A stretch of DNA of 64,000 nucleotides from Streptomyces europaeiscabiei (GTDB lineage: Bacteria > Actinomycetota > Actinomycetes > Streptomycetales > Streptomycetaceae): the NCBI RefSeq assembly GCF_036346855.1, contig NZ_CP107841.1:5956001-6020000 (forward strand), read 5' to 3'. Shown one piece after another: positions 28,483 to 36,191 of the stretch. The first letter of the stretch is position 1. Every line of letters begins with the position of its first letter. Position numbers and translations under genes: made by a program. The notes below the pieces were generated by a model. That model did not search any database, was not told where the DNA came from, and saw only the letters and a list, made by a program, of their open reading frames with translations.

Positions 28483-28965
28483 ATGCACTTCACCGCCGAA
28501 AGCACCGATGGCCCGATCGGCGTGCCCTCCCCGGACCACGAATGGACCGCTCTGTTCTTCATCACCGAACCCGGCATCGGCGAGATCCTCCCCGAACTGG
28601 CGGGCTGCACGACGGGCCTGTGCTCCGCCCGCGACGACGCCGCCCGCTTCGCCCGTGCCGGAGTCCGGGTGCTCGGCGTCAGCGCGCATGCCCCTGGCCA
28701 CCTGGCCGACTTCGCCCGGACCCAGGACCTGGGCTACCCCCTCATCGGTGACGGTGACCTGACGCTCGGCCGAGCCCTGGGTGTGCCCGAGGTACGAGCT
28801 GACGACCGCGTCCTGTTCGCCCGGGCCGCGGTGATCCTCGACCGTGCCGGTCGGATACGGGCCCTGCTCCACCCGGTGCCGAAGCCGGAGCACCACGCCG
28901 CACTGGTCCTGGAGAGGGTCACTCAGCTCAAGGCCGCGGAAGCCGCCGGGACCGACCGTGACTGA
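28483..28965 (+). CDS. Peroxiredoxin-like (AhpC/TSA) protein
   Basis: This 160-residue protein starts at ATG 28483 (GAGG ten bases upstream; ATG 28447 is possible). The thioredoxin-fold order is SPDHEWTALFFITEP, a cysteine pair in GCTTGLCSARDD, then FARAGVRVLGVSAHAPGHLA, DGDLTLGRALGVPE and FARAAVILDRAGRIRALLHP. The peroxidatic site differs from the usual PxxxTxxC, so catalysis may be altered. It lies 67 bp behind the GS-like gene on the same strand. The next sequence is an integrase scrap, so the cluster is cut here. Confidence 0.75.
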   Translation: MHFTAESTDGPIGVPSPDHEWTALFFITEPGIGEILPELAGCTTGLCSARDDAARFARAGVRVLGVSAHAPGHLADFARTQDLGYPLIGDGDLTLGRALGVPEVRADDRVLFARAAVILDRAGRIRALLHPVPKPEHHAALVLERVTQLKAAEAAGTDRD

Positions 28966-29040
28966 GGGCGGTACCACGCTCGTCTACGCCCCCGCCGAAA
29001 AGGACCTGGTCGAGAGGTTCCTTCCGTGGACGCGCGAGGT

Positions 29041-29188
29041 GCGGCTTTCCGACGCCTTCCACGGGACGGCCTTCAACAGCTCGACCGCGGACCGCCGCTG
29101 GGCGTTCTGCTCCACGATCTCGATGTTGGCGTCATTGATCGCGTCGAACATCCTGTCCAGATGGTTCACACGCAACTTGTCCAGGTAG
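29041..29188 (-). pseudogene. Short integrase core-binding fragment
   Basis: The frame reads YLDKLRVNHLDRMFDAINDA, then IEIVEQNAQRRSAVELLKAV and PWK. This matches the core-binding part of the integrase at 10999-12624 (LRVSHLSEMF, EILEQNTQRRAAVEELATV) closely. Nothing of the catalytic domain remains. The upstream hydrophobic frame (LLEPALAIFFLAPIAYAPLG) belongs to something else that I do not recognise. It marks a second, nearly erased element inside the att-bounded interval. Confidence 0.7.
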
Positions 29189-29410
29189 AACAGGCCGAGG
29201 GGGGCATATGCGATCGGCGCCAGGAAGAAGATGGCGAGGGCCGGTTCGAGGAGGCTTACCCCGGTGGTCCAGCCCAGGACCCGCAGGGATCCGAGCCAGG
29301 CTGTACAGGGTGACCAGTGCGCTGACGCAGGCCAGCTGCCGCGCTCCCCGGCGACCATTCGATGAGGGACACCAGACAACTCATCGGAGGTGGGGAAGGC
29401 CGACACATAC

Positions 29411-29830
29411 TCATCGGTCGGCACTGCCGGGCGGAACGACCCATTCGGTGGGTTGGCCGGTGAGGGAGGCGATCATGTCGAAGTCTCCGTCGTAGTGGAG
29501 GAGCGTTCGCCGGTTCAGTTCCGCTGTGGCGGCGATCAGCAGGTCGGGGAGGGAAAGAGCACGGTGGAAGCCTGCGTTGAGGGCATGGCGCTGGATCTCG
29601 AGAGCGCGGGTGAAGACGTTGTCGTCGGTGCGGAGGTAGTCGAAGGCGTGGAGCCAGGTGCTGATCCGTGTAGCTTCCGAGCTGTCCCGTGCGGAGTGGA
29701 TCATTTCGAACTCGGTGGGCTGGCATACGGCGAGGAGGTAGCGCTCGTGCAGAGGCTTGAGCACCTCCTTGACGCTCGGCTTCGTCCAGCGGGCAAGGGC
29801 GGACTTGTCGATCAGGTAGCGGTCCTGCAT
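29411..29830 (-). CDS. vapC: VapC-type PIN-domain RNase toxin
   Basis: This 139-residue PIN protein shows the acidic residues expected for the metal site: YLIDKSALAR (Asp near 8), QPTEFEMIHS (Glu near 42), LPDLLIAATAE (Asp near 95) and HYDGDFDMIA (Asp near 115). Its ATG overlaps the antitoxin stop (ATGA), giving tight coupling. VapC enzymes cleave tRNA or rRNA. As a pair with VapB beside an att copy it may act as an addiction module for the island. Confidence 0.85.
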   Translation of the reverse strand: MQDRYLIDKSALARWTKPSVKEVLKPLHERYLLAVCQPTEFEMIHSARDSSEATRISTWLHAFDYLRTDDNVFTRALEIQRHALNAGFHRALSLPDLLIAATAELNRRTLLHYDGDFDMIASLTGQPTEWVVPPGSADR

Positions 29831-30084
29831 CAGGCGGCCCGGCCTCCGTCGCGGTCGCCGTTGTGCTTGAGGGAGCCGTCTGCGTTGCGGGGCCCGGTGT
29901 TCTCGACGATCTCACTGAAGTCGAGCTCGCCGGCCTCCATGGCGTCGAATCCCTCCTGTCGCAGGTGCCTCTTGACGGCGTCTTCCATGGCGAGGCGGAC
30001 GGCTTTGGCCTTCGTTTTGGTCCCGAAGATGCGCATGGCCTCGGTGACCATGTCTTCGTCGAGGTCGATGACGGTTCTGGCCAT
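29830..30084 (-). CDS. vapB: VapB-type antitoxin
   Basis: The ATG at 30084, with GAAGGGA about seven bases upstream, gives 84 residues. A longer reading to 30141 would cover the operator. The N-terminus (ARTVIDLDEDMVTEAMRIFG, then KAVRLAMEDAVKR) is a ribbon-helix-helix DNA-binding fold. The C-terminal half (AGELDFSEIVENTG) is the toxin-neutralising tail. The gene precedes vapC with a 4-bp overlap. Confidence 0.8.
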   Translation of the reverse strand: MARTVIDLDEDMVTEAMRIFGTKTKAKAVRLAMEDAVKRHLRQEGFDAMEAGELDFSEIVENTGPRNADGSLKHNGDRDGGRAA

Positions 30085-30116
30085 GTGGATGATCCCTTCG
30101 AAGACGTTCCTGCCAG

Positions 30117-30157
30117 CGAAACGATACCATTCTTCGCCCATGAGAGATATCGTTTCG
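30117..30157 (-). promoter_or_regulatory. vapBC operator
   Basis: CGAAACGATA (30117-30126) and TATCGTTTCG (30148-30157) form a perfect 10-bp inverted repeat separated by 21 bases, immediately upstream of vapB. It is suited to cooperative binding by a VapB ribbon-helix-helix. Confidence 0.6.
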
Positions 30158-30451
30158 ATCGGAGGTGTCGTCGTGGATGGAGGCTGCGGCGTTTCGTGAT
30201 GAAGCGCTGCGTGGTCGCCCCTTGTGAGGAATGGAAAGTCGTCCTCGTGCCTGGCTCTACCCCTGCCGGGATTTCGTCAGAAGCGAAGGGGTGGCGAGAG
30301 GCGGCTGGCCAAGCAGCCCTGTCGGTGGGCGGCCGGTGGACAGACGCCTGGATGGTGCATCACGTGGTAGCACGAGGTAACCAGCCCGCGGGTGCTCTGA
30401 TCAGGTAAAACGTCACCACGCAGCATGGCAGGACACCATGTGACGCGAACG

Positions 30452-30559
30452 CTCACGGTCTCGTCATGCGTAGGTCTCGGGTTCGAATCCCGAAGGCGGC
30501 TCGGATTAACCCCAGGACTCACTCGCCGTGACCTGGGGTTTTTTCATGTCTGGGACATG
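30452..30559 (+). other. Attachment-site copy B: 3' part of tRNA-Thr with flank
   Basis: This is the second copy of the tRNA 3' half. Bases 30466-30559 are identical to 9606-9699 in the same orientation; one base in the anticodon loop differs (CTCGTCA against CTCGTAA). The 5' half of the tRNA is again missing. Together with copy A it bounds a 20.9-kb interval. Confidence 0.75.
30508..30544 (+). terminator. tRNA-derived intrinsic terminator (copy B)
   Basis: The same AACCCCAGG/CCTGGGGTT stem plus T tract as at 9648-9684. Confidence 0.8.
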
Positions 30560-31186
30560 CCGAGCCGCACGACGGGATGCCGTGGAAGTGCTTGCGTGAG
30601 CGATGCGAGAGCGGAGCGGCTCGACGACGTACTTCTTGGGCTTCACCCGCTTGGCCTTCACGGCGGCCTTGGAGCCTGCTTGCTCCGAGCGCAGGGCATC
30701 TCCGCATGGGCGCTGCGCTCGGAGCGAGGCGTACTGACACACACCTGCGGCGGTGGTCGTCTCATCTCGCCCGCTGCTTGTCGTGGTGATCTCTCGTAGC
30801 GCGGGGCAGCTGTCGGCCCGAAGCGATTCTCGGCGGGCTGGTCGTCGCGTATCGGACAGAACCTCGGGCCCCTATATATGGCCCCTCTTGTCCTCGGAGC
30901 ATTGATGCGCCTCATCCACGGCCTGCCCCTCGGGGGGCGTTCGTGCCGTAGCTCGCCGACGTCCGCCCGGTGGTACCGGGCAACCGCGTTCCACGGAGGG
31001 CGAGGATGAGCGTCGGGAGTGTGGGTATTCCACGGCTGCAGGACCTCGCGTACATCGAGATCGCCATTGCCAACGTTGCTCAGGGCGCAACCTTCGAGCA
31101 GGTGCGTCGTGCTCTCGTCGACCGAGCTGCTGCGGGTGGCGCGTGAAGGGGATACGTACGGCTCGTACTCCGCCCGCAAGTTGGAG
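30560..31186. other. Decayed sequence right of att copy B
   Basis: No convincing gene. After the att flank (similar to copy A for about 60 bp) there are short unlike frames only. A GGGCCCCTATATATGGCCCCT palindrome-like stretch near 30868-30888 is the most AT-rich spot. Confidence 0.4.
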
Positions 31187-31640
31187 CTAGCGCGGTCGGA
31201 CACCAGGGAAGCACGTCCACAGCACTGTCGACGTCCTCAAGGAGCTGATGCGTCTCCGCGAGACTTCGCTCCTGGATATCCCGGTGTACGCGCCGAGGGC
31301 TTTGACCGGGTCGACCGACCGTGTGGACACACCGTGGACGTAAGCCTCCATGATGACGGCGTACTGGGCCTGGTCGATGCGGCGGCGCCGCTCCAGCAGC
31401 GCGGGGAAGGGGCTCCTCGACCGCAGCTTGGGGATCGCGAGGTCCAGGTCGCCGGCTTGGGTGGTGAGCGTCCTGCCGCGGTTGGCCGTTGCGAAGCGCG
31501 GTGCGCGTCTGGGTGTGCTCGTTCCACTCCGCGCCGATATGGGCCTCGGCCTCGGCCTGTTTCTGGAGCGTCTGCCCGCCCACACCACGAACGAGTTCGA
31601 GCCCATCCGTTGAACGTAGTGACTCCAACAACCGGAGTAA
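31187..31640 (-). pseudogene. IS256-family transposase, N-terminal remnant
   Basis: Two frames together give the N-terminal half of an IS256 (Mutator-type) transposase: EAEAHIGAEWNEHTQTRTAL, then RTLTTQAGDLDLAIPKLRSR, LLERRRRIDQAQYAVIMEAY and VHGVSTRSVDPVKALG, ending near TGISRSEVSR. The catalytic DDE domain is absent. It lies about 1 kb left of the biosynthetic operon. A fragment of the central domain in the same orientation lies at its right end. Confidence 0.75.
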
Positions 31641-31742
31641 GTCATGCCGAGACGGGGTCACCCTGCACCTCCCGTGCTGAACTGGCCGTTCACGACGCAG
31701 AGTTGCACGGTGGCCCGCCCTGGGGCAGGAGCGGCAATCACG

Positions 31743-32030
31743 TCAGCGCGCGCCCCCGTCGAAGTCCAGCTGGTCGAGCGACACGGCGGTCCCGCAACAG
31801 GGGGTGTCGACGGAGAGGGACGGGAAGCCGTCCTGGGGGTCCTCGATCAGGTCCCTCACCGGGCCGAGAGAGGCGGTGATGCGGCCGGTGCGGACCGGCG
31901 TGCCCCAGCGTCTGCGCGAGGATCCAACAGTTCCGTGAGCGCTCCGTCCATCCGGCTCCAGCAACAGCCCCACGGTCAACTCCCCTGCTGTGCCCGCACC
32001 CCTCTCCGCCCTCACATGCGGCGCTGAACG
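31743..32030 (-). pseudogene. C-terminal scrap of an unrecognised protein
   Basis: The end of the frame (DLIEDPQDGFPSLSVDTPCC, then GTAVSLDQLDFDGGAR) has a non-random composition and looks like the tail of a small Streptomyces hypothetical. The upstream part does not lead to a start. I give it low weight. Confidence 0.25.
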
Positions 32031-32273
32031 GCTGAGACATCGGAACTTCAGCTGCCGTGTCAATGGGCGTGGGCGCCTCGTAACGTGCGTCACACTGTGC
32101 GCCATTATCGCATTCCGGCCGGCGAGGACCGGCCGGGCACACGTGCCGCTCACGCCCTCCTGATAAAGGCGGGAATGGCGCGGATAGCGCCAGGCATGCA
32201 TATCGCGACCATGTTTCACCAAAGCGGACATAAGGGTGCCAGTCGCTTCAGGTGAATTAGGATCTTGGAATGG

Positions 32274-32303
32274 TTGACCTCGAGTCGCGCTATCGCCTAC
32301 GAT
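32274..32303 (+). promoter_or_regulatory. Candidate promoter of the ATP-grasp/Hpg operon
   Basis: TTGACC (32274-32279) and TACGAT (32298-32303) are separated by 18 bases in a stretch that is distinctly less GC-rich than its surroundings. It lies about 320 bp upstream of the first operon gene, leaving a long leader with no recognisable ORF. Confidence 0.4.
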
Positions 32304-32620
32304 CTTGATCATTACGCGGGAAATTTTTGACTGGCAGCGACGCGGGGGGCGACTGCTTGTGTTCTTCCTTCTACCTTGGGATTTTGCTGCGCCTGGTGGG
32401 CCCTGCCCGAGATGAATATCCATGACTGACTGACCCACGGATTCCGTGCGGAAGTTCATCCGTCAACTTCTACTGATCGCTGTGGCGCCCACGACGTTTG
32501 CGGCTTTTGGCATCACTCATGCCCTGGCCCGGTGGCTGGCTTCGCCATGCCGTGACGCGGCTCCGAGTGCTCTCCAAATGAACCATCGCCGACCTCAGAG
32601 TGAGATTTCGAGGAACTTCT

Positions 32621-33865
32621 GTGTCTTTTCGTGTCCTAGTGGTGCAGCCGGCGTTCTCGGCGAACGCCTATGTCGCGCACGCCCGTTCCGTCGGCTGGGA
32701 TGTCGTCGTGGCCTCCTATGAGAAAGGGGGTCGCGTAATCGCCGACGCGGTGCGCTCGCTTACCACCGAGATAATCACGGTGGACACCAATGACAACGCC
32801 GCCCTCGAGGCCGCTGTCGTGGAATCCCATGAGCGAAACGCGATTCATGCCGTGGTGGCCGGAGGTGAATACTACGTACCCGGTTCCGCGCAATTGTCGG
32901 CGCGTCTCGGACTGCCTGCACTGACCCCCACAGCCGTCGATCAGGTCCGGCACAAGGGGAAAATGCGCCAAGCGGTGGCCGAGGCTGGCCTGGAAGTGCC
33001 GACTTTCGTGGTCGTGAGCGACCCGGCGGACCTCGAAGAGGCCTGTGCGCACGTCGGGTTCCCCGCGGTCATCAAGCCCGTCGATTCCGGCGGCAGCGTG
33101 CACGTCTCGCGCGTCGACAGCATCGAGGAGGCGCGCGCGGCACTGGCCGCGATGCACGCCGAAGAAGGGCTCGAATTCGACCGCGCGCTCACCCGCGACG
33201 CGATCCTCGAACAATACGTGCCCGGTACGGAGTACAGCGCCGACGGATATGTGCGCGACGGAGAAGTGGTCGTCGTCGCGGTGACCCGGAAGCTGCTCGG
33301 CCCCGAGCCCCGGTTCCTGGAACTCGGACACCTCACGCCCGCCCCGCTGGATGAGGCCACGCGCCACGAACTGGCGTCGTACGCCACGCGTGTCGTCGAG
33401 GCCGTGGGCATCACGACCGGTCCGTTCCACTGCGAACTGCGCCTCAGCGAGGGTCGCCCGATCCTCATGGAGGTGGCCGCGCGGCTGCCCGGCGACAAGA
33501 TCACCGAGCTGATGGAATTGGCCACCGGCCTCATGCTGCCGGGCAAGGTCCTCGCGGGCATCACCGGCGCCGACCCGGAGCGCTCGGGTGCATACCGCGA
33601 GCCCGTCGCCAAGGCAGCCGGCATCCGCTTCCTGACGGCCGACGGCGCGGGTTCGTACGCGCGGCTCGAAGGCTGGGGCGAACTCGCCGCCGAGCCCTGG
33701 GTGGTGGCGAGCCACGTCCTCGTCGAGCCCGGCGCCGGGATCAAGACCGACGAGGCCGACTACAGCTGCCGGATCGCCGCCGTCGTCTTCACCGCAGACT
33801 CCCCCGAAGAGGCCCACGAGCGCTGGTCGGAGATCGGCGACCGCGTCCGCGTGCTCAACGCCTAG
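32621..33865 (+). CDS. ATP-grasp carboxylate-amine ligase 1
   Basis: The GTG at 32621 has GAGGA six bases upstream and gives 414 residues starting MSFRVLVVQPAFSANAYVAH. Domains are an N-terminal pre-ATP-grasp Rossmann-like region (about 1-105), the lid and ATP-binding strands (GKMRQAVAEAGLEVPTFVVV, then FPAVIKPVDSGGSVHVSR), and the Mg-binding end (FHCELRLSEGRPILMEVAAR, then LPGDKI). The C-terminal 100 residues complete a BacD/carnosine-synthase-like layout. Such enzymes make peptide bonds from free amino acids through acyl phosphates. As the first gene of an NRPS-free operon it is a prime candidate for coupling the Hpg unit. Confidence 0.85.
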   Translation: MSFRVLVVQPAFSANAYVAHARSVGWDVVVASYEKGGRVIADAVRSLTTEIITVDTNDNAALEAAVVESHERNAIHAVVAGGEYYVPGSAQLSARLGLPALTPTAVDQVRHKGKMRQAVAEAGLEVPTFVVVSDPADLEEACAHVGFPAVIKPVDSGGSVHVSRVDSIEEARAALAAMHAEEGLEFDRALTRDAILEQYVPGTEYSADGYVRDGEVVVVAVTRKLLGPEPRFLELGHLTPAPLDEATRHELASYATRVVEAVGITTGPFHCELRLSEGRPILMEVAARLPGDKITELMELATGLMLPGKVLAGITGADPERSGAYREPVAKAAGIRFLTADGAGSYARLEGWGELAAEPWVVASHVLVEPGAGIKTDEADYSCRIAAVVFTADSPEEAHERWSEIGDRVRVLNA

Positions 33866-33909
33866 AAGTCAACGCGTGCCCGATGTCCGCAACGGAAGAA
33901 AGAATCACG

Positions 33910-34968
33910 ATGGAACCCCTCCGTCTCCACTGGTGCTCCCCGCCCGACACGGGACAGGCGACGCCCACGGACACGTACAAGATCGGCAAGTTGGACATGG
34001 GCGAGGTCAGGGACTTCGTCCAGGAAGCCGAAGAACTCGGCGTCGACAGCCTGCTGTTCGGTATCTCCAACTACCTGCCCGACCCGCTGCCGGTGCTCGG
34101 CGCCCTCTCGCAGGTGACGGACCGCGTCAAGTTCATGCTGGCCTACCGCCCTGGCCTGATGTCGCCGACCCTGTTCGCGCAGGTCGTCAACACCCTGTCC
34201 TGGATGACCGACGGGCGCATTTCCCTCAACATCGTCTCCGGCATCTCCCCGGCGGAGCAGGCCGGTTACGGAGACTTCCTCAGCCACGACGAGCGCTACG
34301 CCCGGTGCAACGAGTTCCTCGAGGTCATCCGCGGCCTCTGGGAGGGCGAGTCGCCCATGAGCTACGACGGGCAGCACTACACCCTCAAGGACGCCGCGCT
34401 CGGCCTCGGCCACAAGGACGGCGGCCGCCCGGAGATCTACATCAGCGGAGCCTCCGCCGTCGCCCAGCAGACGGCGATCGCCTCCGGCGACTGCTGGCTG
34501 CGCTACGGCGACACCCCCGAGGGCATGGCCAAGGCGAGCAAGCCGCTCCTGGACGTCGGCCGCCGCGTGGGCACCCGTATGCACGTGCTCTCCCGCGACA
34601 CGCGCGAGGAGGCGGTGGCGGAGCTCGCCAACCTCATGCGCAACCCGGACGAGGACCACACGGCGTGGATCCGCCAGTGGGTGAACACCACCGACTCCGA
34701 GGCGGTCAAGTCCTCGTACCAGCTGGCGGAAAGCGCCAAGGACGAGTGGCTCTCGCCCTACATCTGGACCGGTGCCGTGGCCTACCGCGGCGGCCCGGCG
34801 CTGTGCATCGTCGGCAGCCACGAGGAAGTCGCCCGCTACATCCACAGCTACAAGGCCGCGGGCATCAGCGAGTTCATCTTCTCCGGCTGGCCGACCCGCG
34901 ACGAGATGCGGAACTTCTTCACCCACGTCGCCCCCCTGATCCGTCGTCTCGAAGAGCAGGGGTCATGA
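33910..34968 (+). CDS. LLM-class flavin-dependent monooxygenase
   Basis: This 352-residue bacterial-luciferase-like TIM barrel (EPLRLHWCSPPD, then VDSLLFGISNYLPDPLPVLG, DRVKFMLAYRPGLMSPTLFA and SGISPAEQAGYGDF) resembles SsuD/alkanesulfonate monooxygenases (IYISGASAVAQQTA; FIFSGWPTRDEMRNFFTHVA). I chose ATG 33910 because of the purine-rich ribosome-binding stretch just upstream; ATG 33883 is an alternative. It uses reduced FMN supplied by a partner, and a flavin reductase is encoded at 38843 in the same operon. Overlap with the next gene (ATGA) indicates coupling. The substrate is unknown; N- or C-hydroxylation of the peptide or of Hpg is plausible. Confidence 0.85.
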   Translation: MEPLRLHWCSPPDTGQATPTDTYKIGKLDMGEVRDFVQEAEELGVDSLLFGISNYLPDPLPVLGALSQVTDRVKFMLAYRPGLMSPTLFAQVVNTLSWMTDGRISLNIVSGISPAEQAGYGDFLSHDERYARCNEFLEVIRGLWEGESPMSYDGQHYTLKDAALGLGHKDGGRPEIYISGASAVAQQTAIASGDCWLRYGDTPEGMAKASKPLLDVGRRVGTRMHVLSRDTREEAVAELANLMRNPDEDHTAWIRQWVNTTDSEAVKSSYQLAESAKDEWLSPYIWTGAVAYRGGPALCIVGSHEEVARYIHSYKAAGISEFIFSGWPTRDEMRNFFTHVAPLIRRLEEQGS

Positions 34969-36188
34969 GCGGGCGGGAGGAGCGCGAACTGCTCCTCGTC
35001 GGCGTCGGGGTCATGGGCCGCCCCTACGTGGCATCCGCTCGCCGGCTCGGCCTGAGGGTCCGCGGTATCGAGTCGCAGGACTGGGCCGTCGGCATCGAAG
35101 GCCTGGTCGACACCGTCGAGCCGAGCCAGGGCCAGTACGGCTCGCTGGACGAGCTGTGGGCAGAGACCGCCCACGACGCCGCCCTGCGCAGCCGCCCGGC
35201 CGGGATTCTCGGGTTCACCGAGTGCCACGTCCTGGGCGCTGCCCTGGCCCAGGAAACCCACGGGCTGCCCGGACCGTCCCTGGGCGCGGCCGTGGTCTCG
35301 CGGAACAAGGCACTGCAGCGCGGGCGCTTCCGCGCCCACGGGATCGGCCAGCCCGACTACCTCCTCATCAACGACTTGGCCGAGGCGGCCGAGTGGGCCA
35401 AAGCCCGCCTCCCCGTGGTGATCAAACCGCTGTCGTCGGCCGGCAGCGACGGCGTCGAACTCGTCACCGACGCCGCCGCCTTCGACGCCGCGGCGGTACG
35501 ACGCGCCTCGGAGCGGCCGCTGCTGGTGGAGACCGCGGTCGAGGGCCCCGAGTACAGCTGGGAGGCCCTGGTCCGCGACGGCGAGGTCTGGTTCGCGAGC
35601 CTGACCGCCAAGACCACCACCGGCGCGCCCAACTTCGTCGAACTGGAGCACCGGGCCGCGGTGTCCCTGCCGCCCGCCGAGGCCGAGCAGGTCGCCGAAC
35701 TGGGTCGGTCTGTCATCGCCGCCATCGGGATGCGCACCGGCATCGTGCACCTGGAATTCCGGATGACGAGCTCTGGCCCCTCGGTGATGGAGGTCGCGGT
35801 CCGCACGCCCGGCGACTACATCATGGAGCTGTGCTCCCTGGCGTACGGGATGGACTGGTTCGAGCTGGTGTTGCGGCTCGTAGTCGGTGACGAGCTGCCG
35901 CCGCCGCCCGAGGGGCCGGTGAAGTTCGCAGCCAGTCTCTTCGTGGTCTCCGACCCCGGCGAGGTGATCGCCGTCGACGGCCTCGACGAGGTCCGCGCGC
36001 ACCCCGCCATCGTGGACGCCGCCGCCAAGGTCAAGGCCGGCGACACCGTCCAGCGGACCTCCTCCTCCCTGCAGCGCACCGGGTACGCGGTGCTCGCCGC
36101 GGACTCGCGCGAGGAGCTGGAAGAAGCCATCGAGTTCGTCCGGCGAACCCTGTCGATCAAGACGGTTCCCGTGGCGACGGAGGAGTGA
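34965..36188 (+). CDS. ATP-grasp carboxylate-amine ligase 2
   Basis: This 407-residue protein starts at ATG 34965, overlapping the monooxygenase stop. The N-terminal region has ELLLVGVGVMGRPYVASARR. The ATP-grasp core shows RNKALQRGRFRAHGIGQPDY, LPVVIKPLSSAGSDGVELV, the lid segment TAVEGPEYSWEALV and the metal-binding GIVHLEFRMTSSGPSVMEVA with RTPGDYIME. It is as distant from ligases 1 and 3 as they are from each other, so the three are not a recent duplication and probably have different acceptors. Four bases separate it from ligase 3. Confidence 0.85.
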   Translation: MSGREERELLLVGVGVMGRPYVASARRLGLRVRGIESQDWAVGIEGLVDTVEPSQGQYGSLDELWAETAHDAALRSRPAGILGFTECHVLGAALAQETHGLPGPSLGAAVVSRNKALQRGRFRAHGIGQPDYLLINDLAEAAEWAKARLPVVIKPLSSAGSDGVELVTDAAAFDAAAVRRASERPLLVETAVEGPEYSWEALVRDGEVWFASLTAKTTTGAPNFVELEHRAAVSLPPAEAEQVAELGRSVIAAIGMRTGIVHLEFRMTSSGPSVMEVAVRTPGDYIMELCSLAYGMDWFELVLRLVVGDELPPPPEGPVKFAASLFVVSDPGEVIAVDGLDEVRAHPAIVDAAAKVKAGDTVQRTSSSLQRTGYAVLAADSREELEEAIEFVRRTLSIKTVPVATEE

Positions 36189-36191
36189 GCC

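Noticed and set aside
31687..32027. Short plus-strand frames between the IS256 fragment and the operon
   Set aside because: No ribosome-binding site, no recognisable motif and Arg/Ser/Pro-rich composition.
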